DNA of 43,127 nucleotides from a virus. Of the stretch, positions 24,317 to 32,833 are shown in pieces (positions within the stretch are counted from its first letter, which is position 1; each line of letters opens with the position of its first letter). The stretch covers positions 1 through 43,127 of the IMG/VR virus record IMGVR_UViG_3300009551_000073, one strand, 5' to 3'. The notes beneath the pieces were generated by a model. That model was not told where the DNA came from. It searched no databases and saw nothing but the letters and a program-made list of their open reading frames with translations. Made by a program: the position numbers and the translations under genes.

Positions 24317-25522
24317 TTATGCGACCGCGCGAACTGCTTTGAGCGTCGCGGAAAATCCGGTTTCTCCGGACACCGGCCGATTGGTTTCGTAGTTGATCTT
24401 CGCCACGATCCCCTTCGGTCCCGTGATCGGCGGCGCGGCCAATTTGTAGAGCAGATTCGGGAGGTTGAAATTCAAATACTCATTGCCTGCGGATCCGTCA
24501 CCTGATCCGTTCTGCAGCGTCAGCGAGAGCGAGGATTGCGTGTTCGCCAGCGCCTTGTTCATCACCGACATGTCTTTGAAGAGCAACGTGAGCATGCCAT
24601 TGGCGACGAAAAATCCTTCCGGCAAGTCGCCGCGCTTGCCGCCGCCGCCGATCGTGTACAGCCCCGTATCAAGCTGGTTATCGATGTTGAGATCGAACTG
24701 CTGTACGACCGACGAAGCGCTTCCGCCCTCGAGCAGGGTCGCGGTGAACATCGAAAAGCCGGCATGCCCATAGTCGGCAGGCAGCGCGTTCACAGTGGCC
24801 GATTGCGTCCAGTCGAAATCCGAACCGACGACATCGGCTGTCGCATCGATCAAGCCATCCGGCTTCATCGTGAATTTGCCCTTGTTAAACCGCGACCCGT
24901 AATAGCGCAGGAAGCGGCCCGGGATCGACAGTGCGTTCGAATAATCGACCTGGAAGCCCATACCGATTGGCAATGCCGCAGCGCCGGATCCGGCCACACC
25001 GAATACGAATTGATTGCGTCCGCCTCCGAGGCTCGTGATCGTCGGATTGCCGATCAAATTGGCCAGATATTTCACGCACGATTGCGGCGCGAGGGTAAAG
25101 TTGACCTGACCCGTCACGTCCTTATTGCCCTGGATTGCCGCCGGCAAGCCGCGCAAGCCGCCGGCCATCGTTTGGTCGATGATCTGCGCGATCTGAGCGC
25201 TCGGCGTGAACTGCTTGAAATACATGTTCTCCGTCGGGTACTGCGCCGTGATCGTCGTGCTTGCCACCGTCTGCGAGGCGCTCACGGTATACGTGCCCGC
25301 GCCGCCCGTACCGGTGCCAAACGCAGTGATCGTGGTGCCGGCGGTGACGCCGGTACCGCTGATGACCTGGCCGGGGCCGAGCGTGCCGCTGGTGACGCCG
25401 GTAACGGTCAACGTCGTCGCGGCGATGGATCCGGTGACGACGCCGGCCGCGGCAATCGCTTGACCGAAAACCTGTTCCTGCCACGCCTGGATAGCAGTGT
25501 TGATGCCTTTTGCAAGTGACAT
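24317..25522 (-). CDS. Major tail tube protein with inserted Ig-like module
   Basis: This 401-aa protein is a tail-tube type beta-sandwich ([35 protein letters not shown]). Near residue 30-90 it carries a repeat-like module ([20 protein letters not shown], then [19 protein letters not shown]) that recurs in many unrelated phage structural proteins and looks like an inserted surface domain. It precedes the chaperone genes, the usual order. No alternative assignment fits as well. Confidence 0.75.
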   Translation of the reverse strand: MSLAKGINTAIQAWQEQVFGQAIAAAGVVTGSIAATTLTVTGVTSGTLGPGQVISGTGVTAGTTITAFGTGTGGAGTYTVSASQTVASTTITAQYPTENMYFKQFTPSAQIAQIIDQTMAGGLRGLPAAIQGNKDVTGQVNFTLAPQSCVKYLANLIGNPTITSLGGGRNQFVFGVAGSGAAALPIGMGFQVDYSNALSIPGRFLRYYGSRFNKGKFTMKPDGLIDATADVVGSDFDWTQSATVNALPADYGHAGFSMFTATLLEGGSASSVVQQFDLNIDNQLDTGLYTIGGGGKRGDLPEGFFVANGMLTLLFKDMSVMNKALANTQSSLSLTLQNGSGDGSAGNEYLNFNLPNLLYKLAAPPITGPKGIVAKINYETNRPVSGETGFSATLKAVRAVA

Positions 25523-25537
25523 GATCGTGGCCTCCGG

Positions 25538-25852
25538 TCAGTTGGAATCGTTCGGCACAGGCTTCGCCGCGGCGGTATTCGCCTTCGCCGAATCGCCCGG
25601 TGCCTTCGGTGCGTCTTCCGCCTTTGGCTTCGGCAGATTGCGCAAGTGTTCGAACACCTCTTGATGTTCGGCGGCAGTCGGCGTGATCGACTCGATCGGT
25701 TCGCCATTCTTCAGCGCGATCGAAGTCGGAGCCAGGCGCGGATCGAGCAGAGGCGCAACATCGTCCGGCACTTCATAGATGCGGCCTGCGAGAAAGGGGC
25801 CAAGCTTCACAAGGCCGTCCTTGTTGTCGATGGGGAGTCGAACGAGTTTCAT
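25538..25852 (-). CDS. Small tail-region protein
   Basis: This 104-aa protein has an N-terminal folded part (LPIDNKDGLVKLGPFLAGRI) and an Ala/Lys/Pro-rich disordered end (PKAPGDSAKANTAAAKPVPN). Start ATG 25852 follows AGGAG at good spacing. It lies between the tail terminator-like gene and the major tail protein. Function unknown; possibly a head-tail joining or tail assembly protein. Confidence 0.55.
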   Translation of the reverse strand: MKLVRLPIDNKDGLVKLGPFLAGRIYEVPDDVAPLLDPRLAPTSIALKNGEPIESITPTAAEHQEVFEHLRNLPKPKAEDAPKAPGDSAKANTAAAKPVPNDSN

Positions 25853-25903
25853 GGGCGTGCTCCTACTGATAATCAAATGTATAAAAATAGATTCACGTGG
25901 AAC

Positions 25904-26386
25904 CTAGCCATCCTTCGGTATCCAATGCGCACTGGAAATGCGCGCACGCCAAATCTGGCTTGGATGGTTCGCGCCGCGATCGGGTTGGCATTCCTCCACC
26001 ATGGCCTGCTCGCAGCCGCCGGGCTGCGGATAGCGAAGCAGCAATTGCGTCAGGTGCCACGGCAGATCAATGCGGGCATTCGCCGCGTTGTCGCGGTCCT
26101 GATCCATCCAGACGAGTGCGATTTCCATCGTCTTCACAATGGATTGTTGCGACAGGCCGATTGTTTGGAATTGCTGCGCATCGTTCGTGATCGTCACCGT
26201 GCGATCGTCTCCGGTTTCGAGCACCCAGCACGGATACATGCCCGAGGGAATCTGATCGATGGGACGATTGCTCTTGAGCGACTGCACGACGGGCTGACCA
26301 ACCAGTGCGGCGACAGCCGCGACGAATACGGATTCCGTCGTCAGCAGCGTGGCCAGTGCGTCGCGGTAGTCGCGCAGAGCCGTCAT
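25904..26386 (-). CDS. Putative tail terminator / tail completion protein
   Basis: This 160-aa protein matches the size and place of tail terminator proteins: after the HK97 gp10-like gene and before the tube protein. The N-terminal helix ALRDYRDALATLLTTES and the MEIALVWMDQDRDN segment fit the alpha/beta fold, but no diagnostic motif is visible. It overlaps the upstream gene by ATGA. Assigned by synteny. Confidence 0.5.
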   Translation of the reverse strand: MTALRDYRDALATLLTTESVFVAAVAALVGQPVVQSLKSNRPIDQIPSGMYPCWVLETGDDRTVTITNDAQQFQTIGLSQQSIVKTMEIALVWMDQDRDNAANARIDLPWHLTQLLLRYPQPGGCEQAMVEECQPDRGANHPSQIWRARISSAHWIPKDG

Positions 26387-26808
26387 ACCGCACCGCCCTG
26401 CACCACCGATACGACGGCATTGATGACGAACTGTTCCGGCTTTGCCTCTTCGACGGCGCGTTGCGCAAACGGCCGCTCGGGCTTCTGCACGAGCTTCGTC
26501 TTACCGCGGCCGGCCCATTGCGTAATGTTTTGGCCGGTCTCGATCGCCGTCGCGTAGGGCGCGAGAAAGGTGATGATGCCGATACCGGGCTCCGGCTGCT
26601 GCACCGTCCGCGCGCGGCGCAAATTGCCCATGCGCACCGGCACCGGATACGTCCACGGATCCCCACCGCCAGAAAGATTGCGCACTGCAAGTTGCTCGAC
26701 CTTGAGCAGCGCAGAGCGCATGCCCTGCGCGACCGCATCGGAAAGAGCCGCGCGGCGTGCTTCCAGCGTGGCCGCGACCTCGGCGGCATTGGTCGATACG
26801 CCGATCAT
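26383..26808 (-). CDS. HK97 gp10-like head-tail joining protein
   Basis: This 141-aa protein begins MIGVSTNAAEVAATLEARRA with a helix, followed by SGGGDPWTYPVPVRMGNLRR and FLAPYATAIETGQNITQWAG, the pattern of the gp10/morphogenesis family (strand segments ending in a YA..E.G turn and a pro-rich PERPFAQRAVEEA helix). It lies between the connector and the terminator. ATGA couples it to both neighbours. Confidence 0.65.
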   Translation of the reverse strand: MIGVSTNAAEVAATLEARRAALSDAVAQGMRSALLKVEQLAVRNLSGGGDPWTYPVPVRMGNLRRARTVQQPEPGIGIITFLAPYATAIETGQNITQWAGRGKTKLVQKPERPFAQRAVEEAKPEQFVINAVVSVVQGGAV

Positions 26809-27302
26809 TGCGAACCACCAAAATTAACGGCGGATCGCGCCGTCTGCGGCAGCATGCCGGTTTCCACAATTCCGGTGGAGATGCCGGTGCCGGCGATATC
26901 GTCTTGCACATCGAGACCGAGCACGCGCCCGGCTTCGCCAATCCAGAAAGTACGGTCGTCCGCCGCCGCATCGGAAAGCGCATAGGCCTCCTTGAGCATG
27001 GCCGAGCGGTCGCGACCATCCAATGAAATCGATGCGGCCCCGTCGATGAATGCCGCGCGGCGCCGCCAGAGTCGTTCCGAACAGTACGCGATCTCGGCGT
27101 TGACCAAGCAGTCGAAAAGATAGGTGCCTGAGTTGGTGCTTGAATAGTTGGCAGTACCGATTTTTTGCGCCGCCCAATTGCTCGCTCGTTTGAGCAGCGT
27201 ATCGATCACGCCGCCAGAGGCTGCGAAATCGGGAGGCGCGCCGAACATGGCATTCTGAAAGCCCTCGTTCTGCACATCCGCAATTGTTGCCTTCGCAGCC
27301 AT
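26805..27302 (-). CDS. Head-tail connector-like protein
   Basis: This 165-aa protein is largely helical (IDTLLKRASNWAAQKIG; GTYLFDCLVNAEIAYCSERL; LRRRAAFIDG-like region). Size and position directly after the major capsid gene match head-completion adaptor proteins of the HK97 gp6 type. It is the first gene after the capsid terminator, so it may be transcribed less than the capsid. Assignment by position and secondary structure. Confidence 0.55.
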   Translation of the reverse strand: MAAKATIADVQNEGFQNAMFGAPPDFAASGGVIDTLLKRASNWAAQKIGTANYSSTNSGTYLFDCLVNAEIAYCSERLWRRRAAFIDGAASISLDGRDRSAMLKEAYALSDAAADDRTFWIGEAGRVLGLDVQDDIAGTGISTGIVETGMLPQTARSAVNFGGSQ

Positions 27303-27324
27303 TTAAACGTTTAACCATCCATTT

Positions 27325-27360
27325 GAAAAAATGCCGGGCGATGAGTGAGCACCGCCCGGC
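27325..27360 (-). terminator. Rho-independent terminator after the major capsid gene
   Basis: On the minus strand GCCGGGCG (27360-27353) pairs with CGCCCGGC (27340-27333) around a 12-nt loop, followed by ATTTTTTC (27332-27325). This is a strong stem with a T-run, 24 bp after the capsid stop. It would limit read-through into the tail genes, helping raise the capsid/tail expression ratio. Confidence 0.85.
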
Positions 27361-27384
27361 TAGTCCCGACCCACTACTCCCGAA

Positions 27385-28560
27385 TCAGCTGTACTTGACG
27401 CGGCGCACCTGATTGGCATCGCCCAGAATCGCGTTGTACTGCGAGCTGGCATACCAGTCGGTGGAGCGCTGCGCGGCGTTGCGCTGCTGCTCTACCGAAA
27501 GGTCTTGCCACAGGCCGCGCTTGAGTTTCTTGCCCGGCAGAATCAGGTAGTAGCCCGTATCGTTCGCCGGAATCTGCGTCGAGGCGATCACCGCATCGAC
27601 CGTGTACGCCATCGGCTCTTTCATCGTGCCGAATGCGACGAGTTGCGAGCCCTGCTGCGCCATGAGCAGACGCTGGATGCGGCCGACCTTTTCCGGCGCG
27701 CACACGATCTTGAAATTCGTGTTCTGCCCGACGCCATAGCCCATCTGGCGCAGATTGCGCAAGATGGTCGACGCAGCCGCGTTGAGCGTGGTCGCATCGT
27801 CCGTGGTGAACGCGGTTTCGATGCCGGCGCCCTGCGCGGTGAACAGCGAATAGTGCACGGCCGCCTGTTGGTCGAAATGCTTGGCGCGGAACTCGGCGAT
27901 AGCCTCGTCGATGCGCCAGAACATTTGCTTTGTGATCCAGTCGTCGAGCAGGCCGAGGCCGGCGCCGTACGTCACGTAGTAGCATTGCGAGCGAGATTCG
28001 GTAATGCCGGTGACCTTCTTGATCGTCGCGCCGGGCTTGATTTGCGTGAATGTGATGCCCGCGTTGGTGTCGTCGATGTCGAAATGATCGTGCGGAGAAT
28101 TGCGCAGGTCGACGAGGTCGAACAGACCCATCCACCCCATATCCACGTCCGGCATGTTCGAGTGGTAGAACGCGGCGAACTGCGCGGCCAGATCGGTAAG
28201 GATCGGGTTATCGCTCGCCGTGCTGTACTTTTCGCCGAAGAGCGCCTTGCCGGCGGCGAAGGAAATCTCTTCGCCCGCGAGCATCGCGCGGTTGCCGAGC
28301 ACCTTCTGATCTTCCGCGCTCATCAGCAACTGCAGGTTGTTCTGCAGGAAGCGTTTCATCCGCTCTTCCGTCGCCGACAGGCTCGGCAACATGCTCATAT
28401 CGTTCGCGGATTTCGCGCGCTGCAGAAACTTGTATTCCTGCTCGAACAGGTTGCCGACGACCTGCTTTTTCAGCTCGAGGTCGATCGCCTGCTTCAGCGC
28501 GAGCTGTGCGCGGTCCTGATCCATCCGGGCCAGCGCGGCGTACTTGATATTGGATTTCAT
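27385..28560 (-). CDS. Major capsid protein
   Basis: This 391-aa protein follows the protease/scaffold and cement genes and precedes a terminator. It begins with a helical stretch (YAALARMDQDRAQLALKQA; FEQEYKFLQRAKSANDMS) and continues with mixed strands (GWMGLFDLVDLRNSPHDHFD) ending GDANQVRRVKYS. Size, place and lack of other candidates support the call. ATG 28560 has GGGGACAACGC upstream; an upstream in-frame start would overlap the cement gene and is not favoured. Confidence 0.8.
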   Translation of the reverse strand: MKSNIKYAALARMDQDRAQLALKQAIDLELKKQVVGNLFEQEYKFLQRAKSANDMSMLPSLSATEERMKRFLQNNLQLLMSAEDQKVLGNRAMLAGEEISFAAGKALFGEKYSTASDNPILTDLAAQFAAFYHSNMPDVDMGWMGLFDLVDLRNSPHDHFDIDDTNAGITFTQIKPGATIKKVTGITESRSQCYYVTYGAGLGLLDDWITKQMFWRIDEAIAEFRAKHFDQQAAVHYSLFTAQGAGIETAFTTDDATTLNAAASTILRNLRQMGYGVGQNTNFKIVCAPEKVGRIQRLLMAQQGSQLVAFGTMKEPMAYTVDAVIASTQIPANDTGYYLILPGKKLKRGLWQDLSVEQQRNAAQRSTDWYASSQYNAILGDANQVRRVKYS

Positions 28561-28573
28561 GCGTTGTCCCCGA

Positions 28574-28915
28574 TTAGGCTGCGAAGGTGCTGAATTCGAC
28601 GATGCCCACGCCGCTGGCGGAGGCCGACGGTTCGGTCGCATAGCCGCAAAGCGTGTTGCCGCTGGCGACGTTGGTGAACACGGAATTCGTGTTATCCCAG
28701 TAGATCTTGTCGCCCGGAGCGAAGGTGACCGCTGCCTGTGCGTAGCCGCTGATTTCGGCCCAGCGCAAATACGAATTCGGCGCATTGGCGGCGACCGTGT
28801 TCAGCGGAATCCACACTTTCGTGTTGATGACGATCGGCGTGAGCGCCGTGGTCGCCGCGGTATGCGCAAACTGCGAAACGCATTCCTGGCCGGTGGGGGT
28901 ACGATTCTGGATCAT
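28574..28915 (-). CDS. DUF2190-like capsid cement protein
   Basis: This 113-aa protein has a beta-rich sequence (VSQFAHTAATTALTPIVINT; GDKIYWDNTNSVFTNVASGN; GYATEPSASASGVGIVEFS) typical of DUF2190 capsid decoration proteins. It lies between the protease and the major capsid gene, as in many phages of this type. ATG 28915 follows GAGGGAGTC. It would sit on the capsid surface and stabilise the shell. Confidence 0.7.
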   Translation of the reverse strand: MIQNRTPTGQECVSQFAHTAATTALTPIVINTKVWIPLNTVAANAPNSYLRWAEISGYAQAAVTFAPGDKIYWDNTNSVFTNVASGNTLCGYATEPSASASGVGIVEFSTFAA

Positions 28916-28928
28916 GGTATTGACTCCC

Positions 28929-30029
28929 TCAGCCAATCAGCGGGTTGGAAAACAGGCTGCCGGTTGGCAGGGCCGCAGACTTCTCGCCGCCATTCGCGTT
29001 CGGGTCGCCACCGCGAATCGCGCCCTTGGTCGGCGTATCGGTCGCATCCCTTTTGCAGGCGATCGTATGCAGCGTTTTGAGCTGCGCGAACGGCAGCGCG
29101 GCATATGCGGACTTCGCCGCGGCGACTTCTTCCGGCCCGTCGCCGAGCGCACCGGCCTGACGATCGCGCGCGATCAATTCGTCGACCATTGCCGAGTTGG
29201 CAGACTTGCCTGCCAGCACATGCGCGGCGAGCGCCTTCGCATCATCGGCAAGCGATTCGTGATCCTTGCCGAGCGCGGCTTTCAGCGCAGTGCGGAAATC
29301 CGCATCGGGCTGCATTGCTTTCAGTTTGGCATCGGCCTCGTCGAGCTTTGCCTTGAAGTCTTTCTCGTCCATTTCCGAAACCTCACTTTGTGGAATTGTG
29401 GATTTTTTCGCGTTCTTCACCGCGCGCGCCCCGGGCTGCGCACCAAGCCAAACGAGGGAGCCTTCGAGGCCTTCTCCCGGGCCCATGATTCGGCATGCCT
29501 GCAGTTCGCGGCCCTGCGCATCCTTGATCGGCACGCGCGACGTCGCGCTGAAGCCGATGGATACGTCGCCTGCGATGCCGGCATCCATCTTCGTCAGCAG
29601 GTCGGCGTTGTCTTCGGTCTTCGCGAAGTAGCCATCCGCGCACAGCAGCGTCACCATGCTGCGGTCGGGCGGAAGCGTCAGGCTCGGTTCGCGCAGCAGT
29701 TGCTTGGCTTCATCGAGCGATATGGTTTGCAGCGAAGCGCCGTACCATTTGCCCTCCGCCGGCCCGCTATCGCCGTCCCAACTCATCGGATGCTTGACGA
29801 AGATGCCCTTGCCGGGCAACGTCTTCGCAAAGTCGGCGAGCAGCCCTTCGTCGAACACTTCCTGATCGCGGTCGATGCAGTTGTGTGCGAGCACGAAGCT
29901 ACGCGTATATAGTTGATCTGCCGTCATGTCGTTGAGGCAGAACGGGCGAATCTGTGCCAACTGATCCGCCGACGGCGTGCCGGCGCCCTTGCTGCGCGCA
30001 GGCATCATTTTGGCGGATTCGAAACGCAT
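28929..30029 (-). CDS. Prohead protease with scaffold-like C-terminus
   Basis: In this 366-aa protein the N-terminal 200 residues resemble a herpes-assemblin-type prohead protease: IFVKHPMSWDG with candidate His and AGIAGDVSIGFSATSRV with candidate Ser. The C-terminal part (MDEKDFKAKLDEADAKLKAM onward) is helical and charged like an internal scaffold. It overlaps the upstream gene at TAATG. Protease-scaffold fusions of this type are common. Confidence 0.72.
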   Translation of the reverse strand: MRFESAKMMPARSKGAGTPSADQLAQIRPFCLNDMTADQLYTRSFVLAHNCIDRDQEVFDEGLLADFAKTLPGKGIFVKHPMSWDGDSGPAEGKWYGASLQTISLDEAKQLLREPSLTLPPDRSMVTLLCADGYFAKTEDNADLLTKMDAGIAGDVSIGFSATSRVPIKDAQGRELQACRIMGPGEGLEGSLVWLGAQPGARAVKNAKKSTIPQSEVSEMDEKDFKAKLDEADAKLKAMQPDADFRTALKAALGKDHESLADDAKALAAHVLAGKSANSAMVDELIARDRQAGALGDGPEEVAAAKSAYAALPFAQLKTLHTIACKRDATDTPTKGAIRGGDPNANGGEKSAALPTGSLFSNPLIG

Positions 30030-30265
30030 TACTTCGCCGCCTTGGTTTGCGGCGCGGCGGCGGGCTTGTTCTCCGCAGTAGCGAGCGACGCCGGGCCGAA
30101 CTTTTCCAGCCGCGCCAGCGCGGCATCGGCAGTCAATTTTCCGGAGTAGTTCGGATCGTGCAGTTCGGGATGCTTCGCCCGTTCGGCGGCGGCATCCGCC
30201 TCGGCCTTAGCCTCAGCTTTCGCTTTTGCTTCCGCCTCGAGTTTCTCTTTGTCTTCGTCAGCCAT
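30029..30265 (-). CDS. Small Ala/Lys/Glu-rich protein
   Basis: This 78-aa protein is a charged helix (EDKEKLEAEAKAKAEAKAEA) followed by HDPNYSGKLTADAALARLEK and a Pro/Ala tail. It lies between portal and protease genes and overlaps the protease start. It could be a minor head or assembly factor. The low-complexity sequence prevents a family assignment. Confidence 0.5.
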   Translation of the reverse strand: MADEDKEKLEAEAKAKAEAKAEADAAAERAKHPELHDPNYSGKLTADAALARLEKFGPASLATAENKPAAAPQTKAAK

Positions 30266-30267
30266 GG

Positions 30268-30362
30268 CGCCCTCGTTTCCGATGGGCGCCTATTGCGCCC
30301 GAATCAAACGTTCGGGCGCTGTATACGGGTTGACGGTAACAACCGTCGTCCGCTGCGGTTTA
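30268..30362 (-). repeat. Structured intergenic element, copy A
   Basis: Between the portal stop and the next start lie GCGCCCGAA (30295-30303) and TTCGGGCGC (30311-30319), a 9-bp stem; GACGGT (30332-30337) and ACCGTC (30342-30347), a 6-bp stem with a 4-nt loop; and GGCGCC/GGCGCC further on. The stretch 30320-30362 resembles 14978-15019, with ACCGTCGTCC and GCGGTTTA shared. No T-run follows, so it is not a classical terminator. Confidence 0.5.
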
Positions 30363-32603
30363 TGCGGGCGGCGTGGGATCGACGGCGATTATCGTGCACC
30401 GGCAGTTCGGATGTGTATCGTCGACCGGCACGGGGGCTTCCGCAATATCGTAAGGCCCCTCTTCAGCGAGCTGCGTGCAGATGGGACATACTCCTTTCGA
30501 AGCTGTCAGGAGATTGACTTGCTTCACGCCAAGTTCTTCGTACTCGCGTAGCTTGCCGACGCTCTGCGCGCGCGCGATTTCGCTGCGCGCCAAGCGAACC
30601 CAGTCGTAATTCCCCAGGTCAAATGCTTTCGCCAGTTTTTTTGCGACGGACATGGGGTTTTCGCCATCGTATGCGCCCCGCCCCAACTGCTCGACGATGC
30701 CCGTGCGGTAGGCGCGAACAGCAGCATCGCGCACCAGTTCCATGCCACGCGTCGCCACTTCGACGCGAATCGATTCGCGGTAGGCATCAATCGCCGCCTC
30801 CGCGTCGAATTCGCTCGCCGCGTTTTCGAGTCCGCGCACGAATGCCTTGAATGCCTCCGCGATCAGCGGGCCATCAACAGCACCGGCAGCCGCAATGAAT
30901 GCTTCCTCGTTGGCGATCAACTTCGACAGCATCGTGCTCGCGTCGAAACGCCATATGAGCGCGCCGCTGGCATCGGTCGTGAGCACGCCGAGATCGCGCA
31001 CGGTCTGCTGTTGCAGATCGGCCCACAATTTGAGCAGTCCGTCGATCGCGCTCGCCTCGATGATCGGAAGCTCTGGATCAGGTTCCGCCCACGGCTCAGC
31101 ATCATCGGTCGCCCCCTTGGCATGCCCGCATCGCGCATGCTTGGGCTCGCGGAAAATCAGTTCGGTGACAACGTTACCGTTTTTTTTTACGCGCGTTTGT
31201 ATACTTCTGATCGTCTTGCCCTGATTCGGATCGCCGCCGAGCGAAGGCGGGATGCCGGTCAGCGATTGCTGCATCTGCTGATTGTCGTCGGCGGAATTGA
31301 CGCTGCCGCTCGACATCATGTCCGCCTGCGCATTCAGGAATCGCGCCTGCGCCATCTTCTGCACGTCGCGCAGATTCGGCAGCTCCTGCACCACGTCCCA
31401 GGAACCCGGTTTCCACGTGACGCCTTCGCCGCGCAAATGCGTAGCAACAATGTTTTTCAGGCCGGGTTTGCGGCGCTCGAAACGCACTTTTGCATCCATC
31501 AGCACCATTTCCGATTGCTGATCAGCCATGCGGCCGGCCTGCGCCTCGGACAGGCCGATCATCCATCCGGGGATTGGCAATTTCGCGAGGATTTGTTCAA
31601 CCATGTGATTCGCCGGCATCTTGAGGTCGATGACCTTGCCATTGCCGCCGATTACCTCAATGCTGATGTCGTCGTCGGCGCCGATCGCGTGTGCGAGATC
31701 AGCGCTATTGCCGTTACGCTTCGCCGATAGCACGTTCGCAAGATCGGTCGCGATCTTCGCTACACGTTTATCGAGATCGGGTTGCTTGAGGGTGCGATTC
31801 TTGGTCTTGTATTTGACCTGAAACGATGGATCGCCGAAGCGATCCCATACGTGCCCCGTCGCGTTCTGCATGCGCAACAGAATTTGCGACACGAATTCGA
31901 CCGAACGCAAGATGCTCACGCCATAGGGATTGTTCGATTCCGGGTGGAAGGCGTTGTACACCATCGTCGACGGATCAAGTTGGACGTAATTCAACTGGTT
32001 GAGATAACCCGGAGTGACGTTGACGATGTTGTTGCGCAAGACGACTTCGGTGTAATCCGTACCGTTGCGCCGTGTCGCCAATTCGTATGCGGGCGGCCGG
32101 TAGTACCATTCGATCACGCCATCCTCATTACGGCGCGCGAGCAGTCCTTTCGAGTCCGCCGTGCGGATGCCGACGAGGCGGCGGCGATTCATCAGGCGCT
32201 CGGCCATCGCAAAGCCCTGCTCGTAGATCTCGTTGCCGATGATCTCGTAATAACTCTGCAGCCCAATTTCGCCATCATCGACCGGCAACTCACTCATCGC
32301 GGCCGTCAACTCGTCTGCAAGTCCCTTGTCTATGCCTGGACTGTCGCGGTCGAAGCGAACAATGCCATCCAGCCGCACCAAGCAATTGATACCACCCTCG
32401 AGCAGTGGGATCGCGCGACGTAGGGCTTCGTAAAAATACGGGTTGACGAGTTGCGGCACGAAGGTGTGCAGCATTGCATCCCAGGGTCCGAGCGTCATGC
32501 CGGCGCGGACGATCTGTGAGCCGCCATAATCGGCGGCCTTGCGACCACGCATCGCAGTGCGACCGCCGGTGAAAAATGATTTGATGCTGGTCGCGATGCT
32601 CAT
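30360..32603 (-). CDS. Portal protein fused to a MuF-type head domain
   Basis: The N-terminal portion of this 747-aa protein (residues 30-500) has portal features (WDAMLHTFVPQLVNPYFYEA; GVSILRSVEFVSQILLRMQN). The last 150 residues form a Phage_Mu_F-like domain: WVRLARSEIARAQSVGKLRE, then CPICTQLAEEGP and THPNCRC. The DNA gate and the minor head protein are thus one chain. ATG 32603 overlaps the cysteine-rich gene by ATGA. Confidence 0.82.
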   Translation of the reverse strand: MSIATSIKSFFTGGRTAMRGRKAADYGGSQIVRAGMTLGPWDAMLHTFVPQLVNPYFYEALRRAIPLLEGGINCLVRLDGIVRFDRDSPGIDKGLADELTAAMSELPVDDGEIGLQSYYEIIGNEIYEQGFAMAERLMNRRRLVGIRTADSKGLLARRNEDGVIEWYYRPPAYELATRRNGTDYTEVVLRNNIVNVTPGYLNQLNYVQLDPSTMVYNAFHPESNNPYGVSILRSVEFVSQILLRMQNATGHVWDRFGDPSFQVKYKTKNRTLKQPDLDKRVAKIATDLANVLSAKRNGNSADLAHAIGADDDISIEVIGGNGKVIDLKMPANHMVEQILAKLPIPGWMIGLSEAQAGRMADQQSEMVLMDAKVRFERRKPGLKNIVATHLRGEGVTWKPGSWDVVQELPNLRDVQKMAQARFLNAQADMMSSGSVNSADDNQQMQQSLTGIPPSLGGDPNQGKTIRSIQTRVKKNGNVVTELIFREPKHARCGHAKGATDDAEPWAEPDPELPIIEASAIDGLLKLWADLQQQTVRDLGVLTTDASGALIWRFDASTMLSKLIANEEAFIAAAGAVDGPLIAEAFKAFVRGLENAASEFDAEAAIDAYRESIRVEVATRGMELVRDAAVRAYRTGIVEQLGRGAYDGENPMSVAKKLAKAFDLGNYDWVRLARSEIARAQSVGKLREYEELGVKQVNLLTASKGVCPICTQLAEEGPYDIAEAPVPVDDTHPNCRCTIIAVDPTPPA

Positions 32604-32833
32604 GCGTGTACTTCCTTCAGTGTGTTGGCGGCGAAAAGAATGCACCCGAAATCAGGGCCAGTTCCCACGCACATGTATGTGTTCGCCGAATTGGAGGCCT
32701 CGTGTCCTAAATCATCGTGGCAACCACCCCCGAAACTCGGATGCATGCACCGATGCGCACCTAGCGGCTTGCTGGGGATATCAGCATCCGGGTAGGCGGC
32801 GCCCCAAAAACTACAGTTCTTGCACGTATTCAT
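32600..32833 (-). CDS. Small cysteine-rich protein after terminase
   Basis: This 77-aa protein has seven cysteines (MNTCKNCSFWG; HRCMHPSFGGGCHDD; TYMCVG; FGCILF), suggesting a small zinc-binding fold. It is ATGA-coupled to both the large terminase and the portal. Similar short Cys-rich proteins lie at this place in other phages. Function unknown. Confidence 0.6.
   Translation of the reverse strand: MNTCKNCSFWGAAYPDADIPSKPLGAHRCMHPSFGGGCHDDLGHEASNSANTYMCVGTGPDFGCILFAANTLKEVHA

Noticed and set aside
24536-25519. Long plus-strand frame opposite the major tail gene
   Set aside because: Sequence composition is that of an antisense shadow; the minus-strand protein fits synteny.
27505-28593. Long plus-strand frame opposite the major capsid gene
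   Set aside because: Arg/His-rich antisense shadow of a GC-rich coding gene, with no ribosome-binding site or family resemblance.
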